Positions 43,742 to 51,054 of a stretch of DNA of 64,000 nucleotides are shown here, piece by piece. This DNA comes from an uncultured Lachnospiraceae bacterium (GTDB taxonomy: Bacteria; Bacillota; Clostridia; Lachnospirales; Lachnospiraceae), in the NCBI GenBank assembly GCA_910576815.1, contig CAJTKA010000003.1, positions 124,001 to 188,000 on the forward strand. The letters are read 5' to 3'. Within the stretch, counting starts at the first letter, position 1; each line of letters starts with the position of its first letter. The position numbers and the translations under genes were made by a program. A model generated the notes under the pieces. It did not search any database. It was not told the DNA's origin and saw nothing but the letters and a program-made list of their open reading frames with translations.

Positions 43742-44866
43742 ATGGAATTTCGTGATTTAAAAAGACAGTATCAGCTTCATAAAGAACAGATAGATGCCGC
43801 AATTCAGGAAGTGGTTGACTGCACCCACTTTATTATGGGTCAGCAGGTCGTTTCTCTGGAGAAAGAACTGGCGCAGTATACCGATACAAAGTACTGTATT
43901 ACCTGTGCAAACGGGACGGACGCCCTGCAGCTTGCGCTGATGGCATGGGAGATCGGAAAGAAAGATGCGGTTTTCGTGCCGGATTTCACGTTCTTTTCCA
44001 GTGGGGAAGTGGTACCGCTGACGGGAGCAACACCTGTTTTTGTCGATGTGGATAAAGACACTTATAATATCAGCGCAGACAGCCTGCGAAGTGCCATCGA
44101 ATATGTGATTCAAAATACGGATCTGCGGCCGAGAGTGGTCGTGGCGGTCGATCTGTTCGGGCGGCCTGCGGATTATCAGGCGATACGGCAGATCACGGAT
44201 CAGTATGGACTTTTGCTTTTAGAGGATGGGGCGCAGGGATTCGGCGGCATGGCGGACGGCAGGAAGGCGTGCAGTTTCGGCGATATCAGCACCACCTCCT
44301 TTTTTCCGTCTAAGCCTTTGGGCTGTTACGGAGACGGCGGCGCGGTCTTTACGGACAACGAAGAATGGGCAAAGAGGCTTATGTCTCTGCGTGTGCACGG
44401 TAAAGGCAGCGATAAATATGACAATGTGCGCATTGGCATGAATTCCAGACTGGATACGATACAGGCGGCGGTGCTGCTGCAAAAAACAGGTTTTCTGGAA
44501 GAAGAACTGGAAGCGTGCGGGAAAATCGCAAAAGAGTACAGCAAGCGTCTTAAGGACATTGTTAAAATCCCCGCTGATTTGGGAAGTATGCGCTCGGCCT
44601 GGGCACAATACACGATCTGCCTAAAGAGCAAAGAGGAGCGTGAACAGGTGATTGCGCAGATGAGGGCAGACGGGATCCCCAGCGCCGTGTATTATAAAAA
44701 ACCGATGCACAGACAGGAAGCGTTTGCAGAAAATCCAGTCGACGCAGTACCCTGTCAGAATACAGAGTATATCTGCGAAAGATGTCTTTCCCTGCCGTTT
44801 CATCCCTATCTGCAGGAGGCGGAGATCGAGGCGGTGTGCGGAAGTTTGAAAAAGGCTGTAGAGTGA
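43742..44866 (+). CDS. DegT/DnrJ/EryC1 sugar aminotransferase
   Basis: PLP-dependent aminotransferase of 374 residues. CANGTDALQLALMAW binds the PLP phosphate, VFVPDFTFFSSGEVV and GATPVFVDVDKDTYN follow, LLLEDGAQGFGG holds the PLP-binding acidic residue, and FFPSK191PLGCYGDGGAVF holds the Schiff-base lysine. The last part, including SLPFHPYLQEAEIEAVC, is the family's C-terminal substrate segment. After C3 oxidation by the preceding enzyme it would add an amino group, like WbpE/WlbC; C3 specificity is inferred from context. A 78-nt gap precedes it, and GGAAGG lies 10 nt before ATG 43742. Confidence 0.9.
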   Translation: MEFRDLKRQYQLHKEQIDAAIQEVVDCTHFIMGQQVVSLEKELAQYTDTKYCITCANGTDALQLALMAWEIGKKDAVFVPDFTFFSSGEVVPLTGATPVFVDVDKDTYNISADSLRSAIEYVIQNTDLRPRVVVAVDLFGRPADYQAIRQITDQYGLLLLEDGAQGFGGMADGRKACSFGDISTTSFFPSKPLGCYGDGGAVFTDNEEWAKRLMSLRVHGKGSDKYDNVRIGMNSRLDTIQAAVLLQKTGFLEEELEACGKIAKEYSKRLKDIVKIPADLGSMRSAWAQYTICLKSKEEREQVIAQMRADGIPSAVYYKKPMHRQEAFAENPVDAVPCQNTEYICERCLSLPFHPYLQEAEIEAVCGSLKKAVE

Positions 44867-44894
44867 GAATTGGGAAAACGGAAAAGATAAGGAT

Positions 44895-46595
44895 ATGGAC
44901 GAAAAAATACAGTTGCGGGGCTGGCTTGCCGCCAGTCGGAATCTGAAAATCACCTGTTTGGGGGAGTACATGGATCTGGGCGTCTGTGTGCAGTATCGGA
45001 ATTTGCTGAACAAGTTTCCGGCAGATCAGATCTTTTTCTCCGATACGGAACAGGTCTGCTTTTTAGACGGTTATGTGTATCACAGAGAAGACTTCATTCG
45101 TCCGGAGGGCTATCACGAGTGGCCGGATTCCTTCGCCTTTTCCCTGCGGGAGGACAGAAAAAAACATTTGTCAAAACTGCGGGGCGCTTTTTGCGGTTAT
45201 CATTATGAAAAGGAGACGGATCGGATCACGGTCTATACAGATCAGGTATCGAATAAAGCCGTCTATTATTATTGCGAGAAAGATGGTTGGATCCTCTCTG
45301 ACCACTTGGAATATATGGTGCGCGTGCTGCGGGAAAACGGCATCGCTTATGACTTTGACGAGCGCGCTGCGCAGTATATGCTGACCTGCGGATATATGTT
45401 GGATGACAGCACTTTTGTGACGCAGATCCGCAGACTGCTTCCCGGATATTATGCAGAGATCGCAGGCGGCAGCGTTAGTCTGTACCGCTACTATGAACTT
45501 CCCTGCGGACGGGAGGAGATGAGCGAAGACGAGGCAGTCGAGCGCATTGACAGCGCTTTCAGGCAGGCGGTAGACAGGGAATTTGCCAAAGACAGGGAGT
45601 ATGGTTATCGGCATCTCGTGGATTTGAGCGGCGGACTGGACAGTCGGATGGTGACGTGGATAGCCCACGACCTTGGTTATACCGAACAGCTCAATGTGGC
45701 ATACGGCAGGCTCGGTTATCTGGATCAGAAAATATCGGAGCAGGTTGCCGCCGCCTTAAAACATGAATATCTCCACAAGCCGCTCGACGATCTGACATGG
45801 ATGTACGATGTGGACGAGATGACTCTGAAAAATAACGGGGCGGCGATCTGCCTTGGCATGACCGGCGGCAACAGGCTGCTGCAGGCGCTTAATACGGAGC
45901 GGTTCGGCATCGAGCATACAGGTATGGTGGGGGACGCGATCCTGTCCACCTTTTATCATGACAGGGCATTAAACGACAGGGCGCCGGCGTTTGGATCGCA
46001 TCAGTATTCCAATCGGCTGCAGTATGATTTTGACGAGACGATCTTATCCGATTATCGGAATCAGGAGAGCTTTGCGCTGATGACGAGGGGGATTTTGGGG
46101 GCGCAGAGTTCCTATCTGATCCGCCATCATTATGTGGAGACGGGATCCGCATTTCTGGATGTGGATTTTCTGGAAGCGGTGATGACGATACCCTTTGAAT
46201 ATCGGAAAGGGCATCATATCTATCTCAAATGGATCGCGAAAAAGTATCCGCAGGCAGCGGAATTTGTCTGGGAAAAATGGGGCGTGAAACCAAAGGAAAG
46301 CCAGATCTTTAAGCGCAAGGTTCGGACCACGGGAAAGCTGGCGGAAGGATGTCTGCGGAAAGTGACCCACCAGCCTGAGCGGGTTTCCATGAATCCCACG
46401 GATTACTGGTATAAAAATGACGCAAATGTCAGAAAATATTTTGAAGCCATGTTTGGGCAGCGGATCGGCAGCCGTCTGTTATCGGATCGACTCAGGGACG
46501 ATGTCAAACAGCTGTTTATAGAGGGAAATTTTTCGGAGAAGACCCAGGCGCTCACGGTCCTGAGTGGGCTGCATTTATTTTTTGGAGAGGGATGA
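44895..46595 (+). CDS. asparagine-synthetase-like protein lacking the glutaminase cysteine
   Basis: Protein of 566 residues with an N-terminal Ntn-like domain (about 1-200) and an ATP-pyrophosphatase domain with the PP-loop S245-G-G-L-D-S250. Unlike true AsnB it starts MDEKIQLRG: no cysteine follows the initiator, so it should not hydrolyse glutamine in the normal way and may use free ammonia or another amine, or adenylate a carboxylate for amide formation. Related proteins occur in glycan loci as sugar amidotransferases. Beside WbpI/WbpB/WbpE-like genes, conversion of a uronic acid to a uronamide is the leading idea, but it is inference. The ribosome site (AAGG) is weak and close. Confidence 0.8.
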   Translation: MDEKIQLRGWLAASRNLKITCLGEYMDLGVCVQYRNLLNKFPADQIFFSDTEQVCFLDGYVYHREDFIRPEGYHEWPDSFAFSLREDRKKHLSKLRGAFCGYHYEKETDRITVYTDQVSNKAVYYYCEKDGWILSDHLEYMVRVLRENGIAYDFDERAAQYMLTCGYMLDDSTFVTQIRRLLPGYYAEIAGGSVSLYRYYELPCGREEMSEDEAVERIDSAFRQAVDREFAKDREYGYRHLVDLSGGLDSRMVTWIAHDLGYTEQLNVAYGRLGYLDQKISEQVAAALKHEYLHKPLDDLTWMYDVDEMTLKNNGAAICLGMTGGNRLLQALNTERFGIEHTGMVGDAILSTFYHDRALNDRAPAFGSHQYSNRLQYDFDETILSDYRNQESFALMTRGILGAQSSYLIRHHYVETGSAFLDVDFLEAVMTIPFEYRKGHHIYLKWIAKKYPQAAEFVWEKWGVKPKESQIFKRKVRTTGKLAEGCLRKVTHQPERVSMNPTDYWYKNDANVRKYFEAMFGQRIGSRLLSDRLRDDVKQLFIEGNFSEKTQALTVLSGLHLFFGEG

Positions 46596-46599
46596 CCGC

Positions 46600-47979
46600 A
46601 TGAGCAAAAATGTGCAGGAAGTAGATTTTCTCATTATCTATGAACATAAGGTACGAGAACTGGAAAATATGTGTCTGATCAAATATGAGTTGGAAAAGAG
46701 AGGCTACAAAGTGTTGATCAAGCACATCGAGGACGAGGAGGCGCTTGAGGCTGTCAAACCCATCTATCATGCCAAGGTGGTGATGACGATGGCCTGTTAT
46801 CAGAATGCCTCTCTGGAATGGCACACAAAGGACTTTGTTTCCTTTGATAAAGTCATCGATATGCAGTGGGAAAACATCGTCTATCCCAAGGATGAGCGCG
46901 CAGGCGTTTTTAAGAATTACACCGGCATCGGCAGAGAGGTTGTGAGAGTTTCCTGGGGAGAAGCGAACCGCAGGAGGCTGTTAGAGGCGGCGCATATGGA
47001 TCCCCGCAATGTCAAGGTGGTGGGGCATATTGGCATGGATTTTTTGCGGGATGAGTTAAAGGGTTATTATCAGGACAGGGAGACTCTTTTTGCGGAGTAT
47101 GGTCTGCCGACGGATAAAAAGGTGCTGCTGTTTGCCTCTCCTTTCTACGCGGACAATCTCTCTGAGGATTACATTTCCGGTATGTGTAAAAAGCATGGGG
47201 ATGATTGGCGGGATTATTATGAATTTATGATGCGTTCCGAGAAGATCATTCTGGAGTGGATGGAACGGCTTTGCGGAGAAAGAAATGATATTATTGTCAT
47301 ATACAGACCCCATCCCGGGCACATCGGTGTGCATATGTCCGAGGTGGCGAAGCGCCATGATAACTTTAAGGTGATCAGCGATAAATCCGTAAAGCAGTGG
47401 ATCATCGCCAGCGATATCGTCTACACGGGAAACAGTTCCACCATTGTGGAAGCCTATTTTGCAGGGCGTATGTGCCATCTGCTCTTTCCGCTTGCGGTCA
47501 CGGACGGCTTTGAACTGAAACTTGTCAGCCAGGGCAGAAAAATTACGGATTACGAAGCTTTTGCCTGCACGGTGGATGAAAAAGATCCCGTGTTTCCCAT
47601 AGATAAAAGCGCGATCAACGAGATCTATCTGGTGGACGAGAAGGAGCCAAGTTATAAAAAACTCGCCGATATGGCGGAGGAGGTCTACAAGGATCCTTCC
47701 TATAACCTCACGAAAGAGCAGCTTGCCTCTTATCGGACCAAGCAGCCGCCCATGGTCCGTATGCAGAAAAGGCTGCAGCAGTGGGATTGGTTTTATGATA
47801 AATATAAGAATATCCTGGCTAACGAGCACATCCACTGGCACTGGATCGAGGGACAGCGGGCGCTGCGGCGGGAAAAGATGGAGCGAAATAAGCGCTTTGC
47901 CATCGAGAGTACGAATGAGGAAGAAATTCAGGCAATTATACAGAGGATCGCGGCACAGTTGGACAGAACAGTTAAGTAG
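46600..47979 (+). CDS. surface carbohydrate GT-B-like protein (CDP-glycerol transferase-like)
   Basis: Protein of 459 residues. The C-terminal domain has IIVIYRPHPGHIGVHMSE and ASDIVYTGNSSTIVEAYFAG, the H-P and S-S-T-x-x-E motifs shared by CDP-glycerol glycerophosphotransferases, polysialyltransferases and related surface-carbohydrate proteins. The N-terminal half (VDFLIIYEHKVRELENMCLI, HIGMDFLRDEL) is the second Rossmann domain. The donor could be the CMP-activated sugar made by the NeuA-like enzyme encoded next; that is context inference only. ATG 46600 has GGAGAGG 9 nt upstream, 4 nt after the previous stop. The tail after residue 400 is helical and highly charged. Confidence 0.7.
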   Translation: MSKNVQEVDFLIIYEHKVRELENMCLIKYELEKRGYKVLIKHIEDEEALEAVKPIYHAKVVMTMACYQNASLEWHTKDFVSFDKVIDMQWENIVYPKDERAGVFKNYTGIGREVVRVSWGEANRRRLLEAAHMDPRNVKVVGHIGMDFLRDELKGYYQDRETLFAEYGLPTDKKVLLFASPFYADNLSEDYISGMCKKHGDDWRDYYEFMMRSEKIILEWMERLCGERNDIIVIYRPHPGHIGVHMSEVAKRHDNFKVISDKSVKQWIIASDIVYTGNSSTIVEAYFAGRMCHLLFPLAVTDGFELKLVSQGRKITDYEAFACTVDEKDPVFPIDKSAINEIYLVDEKEPSYKKLADMAEEVYKDPSYNLTKEQLASYRTKQPPMVRMQKRLQQWDWFYDKYKNILANEHIHWHWIEGQRALRREKMERNKRFAIESTNEEEIQAIIQRIAAQLDRTVK

Positions 47980-47980
47980 G

Positions 47981-48127
47981 ATGGAGGACAGGTTGAAAAA
48001 TCACACTGATGTGCTGATTTTTCAACCGCGAGTTTGTGCCGGAGCCACAAACTCGGGATCGCAGCTGAGAATTTGAAATTCTCAGCGCGTGCCTTCGCAT
48101 AAACAGCTCCGGCATGGAGGAGAAAAG
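47981..48127 (+). repeat. four-hairpin leader repeat, copy C
   Basis: Near copy of the unit at 41362-41507, starting just after the preceding stop and ending at ATG 48128. Stem 1 arms are 47991-48003 and 48015-48027, identical to copy B. Stem 2 arms are 48029-48038 and 48046-48055. Stem 3 pairs GCTGAGAATTT (48064-48074) with AAATTCTCAGC (48076-48086): three base pairs differ from copy B and all three remain paired. Stem 4 arms are 48088-48093 and 48111-48116, adjoining GGAGG. About 14 substitutions separate B and C upstream of the ribosome site, mostly in loops or in compensating pairs. Confidence 0.85.
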
Positions 48128-48808
48128 ATGAGCGACAAAATCACAGCAGTGGTACCGGTAAAAGGCAACAGCACAAGACTTCCCAACAAAAATATTTTAC
48201 CCTTTGGGAACTCCAATTTATTGCAGCATAAGATCGAACAGTTAAAACAGGTGAAGGGGCTGCACGAGATCATCGTCTCCTCCGACTCGGACGAGATGCT
48301 GGCCATTGGAGAAAAATGCGGCGTGAAAGCAATCAAACGGCCGGAGCAGTACGCGAACGAATCCGTACCTTTTGGTATGTTTTTGGAGTACCTGTGCGAT
48401 ACGATAGAGGGAGACCATCTCTTGTATGCCTGCGCGACCTCTCCCTGCGTGGAGCCCTATCTGTATGAGAAGGCGATCAAAACTTATTTTGAAAAGTTGA
48501 AAGAGGGGTATGATTCCCTGATCACGGTATCTCCCTATCAGACTTACCTGATGGACGACAACGGACCTTTGAATTTCAAGATGGGACTTGAGCATAAAAA
48601 CTCCGAGCAGCTGCCGATGATGTATCACTTTACGAACGGCATCGATCTGGCGCCCACCGAGAAGGTGAGGGAGTGGCACTATAATTACGGACCGAAGTAT
48701 TATCAGCTTGTCATCAATAAGCGCGAGGCGGCGGATATCGACGATCTCTATGACTATGAGATGGCAAAGGCGCTCTATGCCATGAAGGATCCGAATCCCA
48801 CGGTGTAG
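48128..48808 (+). CDS. NeuA-like CMP-nonulosonate/CMP-sugar cytidylyltransferase
   Basis: Protein of 226 residues of the acylneuraminate cytidylyltransferase family. ITAVVPVKGNSTRLPNKN is the nucleotide-binding loop, IIVSSDSDEML and RPEQYANESVPFGMFLEYL follow, ACATSPCVEPYLYEKAI is the P-x-x-P-type segment, and ADIDDLYDYEMAKAL near the end contains the metal-binding D-I-D-x-x-x-D. It should couple CTP to a keto-sugar acid with release of pyrophosphate. Which acid (KDN, Kdo-like, sialic, legionaminic) cannot be read; a KdsC-type phosphatase nearby favours a phosphorylated precursor such as KDN-9-phosphate. The start is set by GGAGG 7 nt upstream in leader copy C. Confidence 0.85.
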   Translation: MSDKITAVVPVKGNSTRLPNKNILPFGNSNLLQHKIEQLKQVKGLHEIIVSSDSDEMLAIGEKCGVKAIKRPEQYANESVPFGMFLEYLCDTIEGDHLLYACATSPCVEPYLYEKAIKTYFEKLKEGYDSLITVSPYQTYLMDDNGPLNFKMGLEHKNSEQLPMMYHFTNGIDLAPTEKVREWHYNYGPKYYQLVINKREAADIDDLYDYEMAKALYAMKDPNPTV

Positions 48809-48832
48809 TGATTTTAGAAAAGGCAGGAAGAT

Positions 48833-50446
48833 ATGGGAATCAAACTGTTAGACTGTACCCTTCGCGACGGCGGGTACATCAATGACTGGAAATTTGGGGA
48901 ATACACGATCAAGGACATCCTGACGAAACTCATAGAGTCCGGGGTGGACTATATTGAAGTGGGCTTTTTACGGGACTGCGATTATGAGCCTGACAAAGCT
49001 CTTTACAACAACTGTGCGGAAATCGCGCGTATCCTGCCGGAAAACCGCGGCAATACCCAATTTACCGCCATGTCTTTACACAACAAATACAGTATCGATA
49101 AGCTTGAACCGTATGACGGAAATACGATCGACGCGCTGCGCGTGACCTTTCATGATTACGATATTGACGAGGGACTGGCATACATCCGCAAGGTAAAGGA
49201 AAAGGGTTATAAAGTCTTTGCCAATCCCATCAATATCATGGGCTATTCGGATGAGATGATCTTAAAGCTTCTGCAAAAAATCAATGAGATACAGCCCTAT
49301 GCGTTCTCCATCGTGGACACCTTCGGTTCCATGATGAAGGACGACTTACAGCGCATCTATTCCCTGATTGAACACAATCTGCGAAAAGAGATCGTGATCG
49401 GTCTGCATCTGCACGAAAACCTGGCGTTGTCCTACTCGCTGGCGCAGGACTTTATCGGCATGAAGGCCAGCGGCAGAGAGTGCGTGATCGACGCTTCCAT
49501 GCTGGGCATGGGACGCTCGCCGGGAAATCTGTGCATGGAACTGATCATGGATTACATGAATAAGCGCCATGCGGGACATTATGACGTAAACCCTGTGCTG
49601 GACGGAATCGACGACCATATCGCGCGCCTCAAGCAGATCGAGCCTTGGGGGTATAACACGGCCTATGCGCTTTCTGCAAAATATAATCTTCATCGCAACT
49701 ATGCGGAATTTTTACTTGATAAGGGGCGGCTGCGGGCAAAACAGATCAACCAGATCCTAGGCAGCATCGAAGAACAGAAAAAAACAGCCTATGACGGGGC
49801 CTATATCGAAGGCTTATATCAGGATTTTCAGAATAAGGCGGTTGACGATGCGCAGACGTTAAAGGCGCTTTTGGCACGGCTTGCGGGGAAAACATGTTTG
49901 ATCCTGGCGCCCGGTTCCAGCATCGTTAGTGAGAAGGAGCGGATAGCTTCCTATATTGAAACCAAGCAGCCTGTGATTATCTCGGCAAATTTTGTGCCGG
50001 ATACCTATGCAGCGGATTATGTCTTTTGCTGTAATGCCATGCGCTTTGAGATGGTGCTTGGCAGAAGGGAAATACCGGAACTGATCGTCACCTCCAATCT
50101 TCTGGAGATGTGTGCGGAAGAAGATACAGGCGGCAGAAAGCCCATGATCGTCAACTATACGGATCTGCATTTTGATGAGGCGGGCTCCTTTGATAACAGC
50201 GTGATCCTGTTGCTGCGGCTTCTAAAAAAACTGGAAGTGTCAGAGGCAGTGCTGGCCGGCTTTGACGGTTATAAAGAAAACGGCGGCGCAAATTATGTCG
50301 CTGACTATATGGCGAGCCAGCACATAAAGGGATCTGAGGAGAATAAGCGCATCAGGGAGTGCATGGCACAGATGGAGAAGCAGATGAAGGTGAGCTATCT
50401 GACAAGATCCCTTTATCAGAGCGAGGCGCCGGACGGCAGACAGTGA
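48833..50446 (+). CDS. two-domain protein: DRE-TIM aldolase plus uncharacterised C-terminal domain
   Basis: Protein of 537 residues. Residues 1-285 form an HMGL-like TIM barrel: LLDCTLRDGGYINDW has the metal and catalytic residues of the DRE-TIM family, IEVGFLRDCDYEP follows, and IGLHLHENLALSYSL gives the H-x-H metal ligands. Closest known activities are 4-hydroxy-2-oxovalerate aldolases, which split or join pyruvate and an aldehyde. Residues about 345-537 are a separate alpha/beta domain starting TCLILAPGSSIVSEK, then VIISANFVPDTYAADYVF and VLAGFDGYKENGGANY; it faintly recalls MptE/DUF115-type Rossmann domains. Placed between NeuA-like and KdsC-like genes, it probably acts in ulosonic acid metabolism, but the reaction is unknown. 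Confidence 0.8.
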   Translation: MGIKLLDCTLRDGGYINDWKFGEYTIKDILTKLIESGVDYIEVGFLRDCDYEPDKALYNNCAEIARILPENRGNTQFTAMSLHNKYSIDKLEPYDGNTIDALRVTFHDYDIDEGLAYIRKVKEKGYKVFANPINIMGYSDEMILKLLQKINEIQPYAFSIVDTFGSMMKDDLQRIYSLIEHNLRKEIVIGLHLHENLALSYSLAQDFIGMKASGRECVIDASMLGMGRSPGNLCMELIMDYMNKRHAGHYDVNPVLDGIDDHIARLKQIEPWGYNTAYALSAKYNLHRNYAEFLLDKGRLRAKQINQILGSIEEQKKTAYDGAYIEGLYQDFQNKAVDDAQTLKALLARLAGKTCLILAPGSSIVSEKERIASYIETKQPVIISANFVPDTYAADYVFCCNAMRFEMVLGRREIPELIVTSNLLEMCAEEDTGGRKPMIVNYTDLHFDEAGSFDNSVILLLRLLKKLEVSEAVLAGFDGYKENGGANYVADYMASQHIKGSEENKRIRECMAQMEKQMKVSYLTRSLYQSEAPDGRQ

Positions 50447-50476
50447 GCGCTGCGCGAGTGGAAAGGAAAGAGGACA

Positions 50477-50998
50477 GTGAGAGATTGGCATAAGATCAAA
50501 TATCTCGTCATTGACGTGGACGGTACCATGACGGATGCGGGCATCTATTATGACGAACATGGCAATGAATTAAAAAAATTCTGTACGAAGGATGGAGCAG
50601 GTTTTTTTGCCGCGAAGCGGGTGGGCATCCAAATTCTGGTGCTGACCGGCAGAGAATGCGCGGCAACCACCAGGCGGATGAAGGAGATGAAGGTGGATTT
50701 CCTGGTGCAGAATTGTAAGGATAAGGTCGCATATTTGTCACAGTTTCGGGAGGAACATCAGATCGGCAGGGAGGAGATCGGCTATCTCGGGGACGACCTC
50801 AACGATCTGCCGCCCATGAAACTTTGCAGTTTTGTCGGTTGTCCTGAGGATGCCTGCGCGGAGGTGAAGGCGCGGGCGGACTATGTATCGACGGTGAAGG
50901 GCGGCTGCGGCGCAGTGCGGGATATCATCGAGCACCTGCTGCGGGAAAGAGGCGAGTGGGAGCAGGCTGTGTCGGAGATTTACGACATTGGAGTTTAG
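50477..50998 (+). CDS. kdsC: KdsC-type HAD phosphatase
   Basis: HAD-family phosphatase of 173 residues, the usual length of tetrameric KdsC. D13-V-D15-GTMTD is motif I with the nucleophile and acid/base, LVLTGRECAATTRRMKE is motif II, NCKDKVAYL the lysine motif III, and GYLGDDLNDLPPM motif IV. KdsC dephosphorylates Kdo-8-phosphate; relatives act on KDN-9-phosphate or N-acetylneuraminate-9-phosphate. With a NeuA-like enzyme upstream and a NeuB-like enzyme at 62.8 kb, a KDN-like pathway is possible. GTG 50477 is the start, with AGGA 9 nt upstream and another overlapping closer copy. The extra C-terminal helix is short and acidic. Confidence 0.88.
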   Translation: MRDWHKIKYLVIDVDGTMTDAGIYYDEHGNELKKFCTKDGAGFFAAKRVGIQILVLTGRECAATTRRMKEMKVDFLVQNCKDKVAYLSQFREEHQIGREEIGYLGDDLNDLPPMKLCSFVGCPEDACAEVKARADYVSTVKGGCGAVRDIIEHLLRERGEWEQAVSEIYDIGV

Positions 50999-51054
50999 TG
51001 GTGGAAACAGAGGCGGTGGCAAGGTAGTCGACATTTTGGAAGGAACAGTAGTTT

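Noticed and set aside
41362..48127. CRISPR array or REP-type array formed by the repeated leaders
   Set aside because: Copies are kilobases apart, lack uniform spacers, and each ends at a start codon; no cas genes are present.
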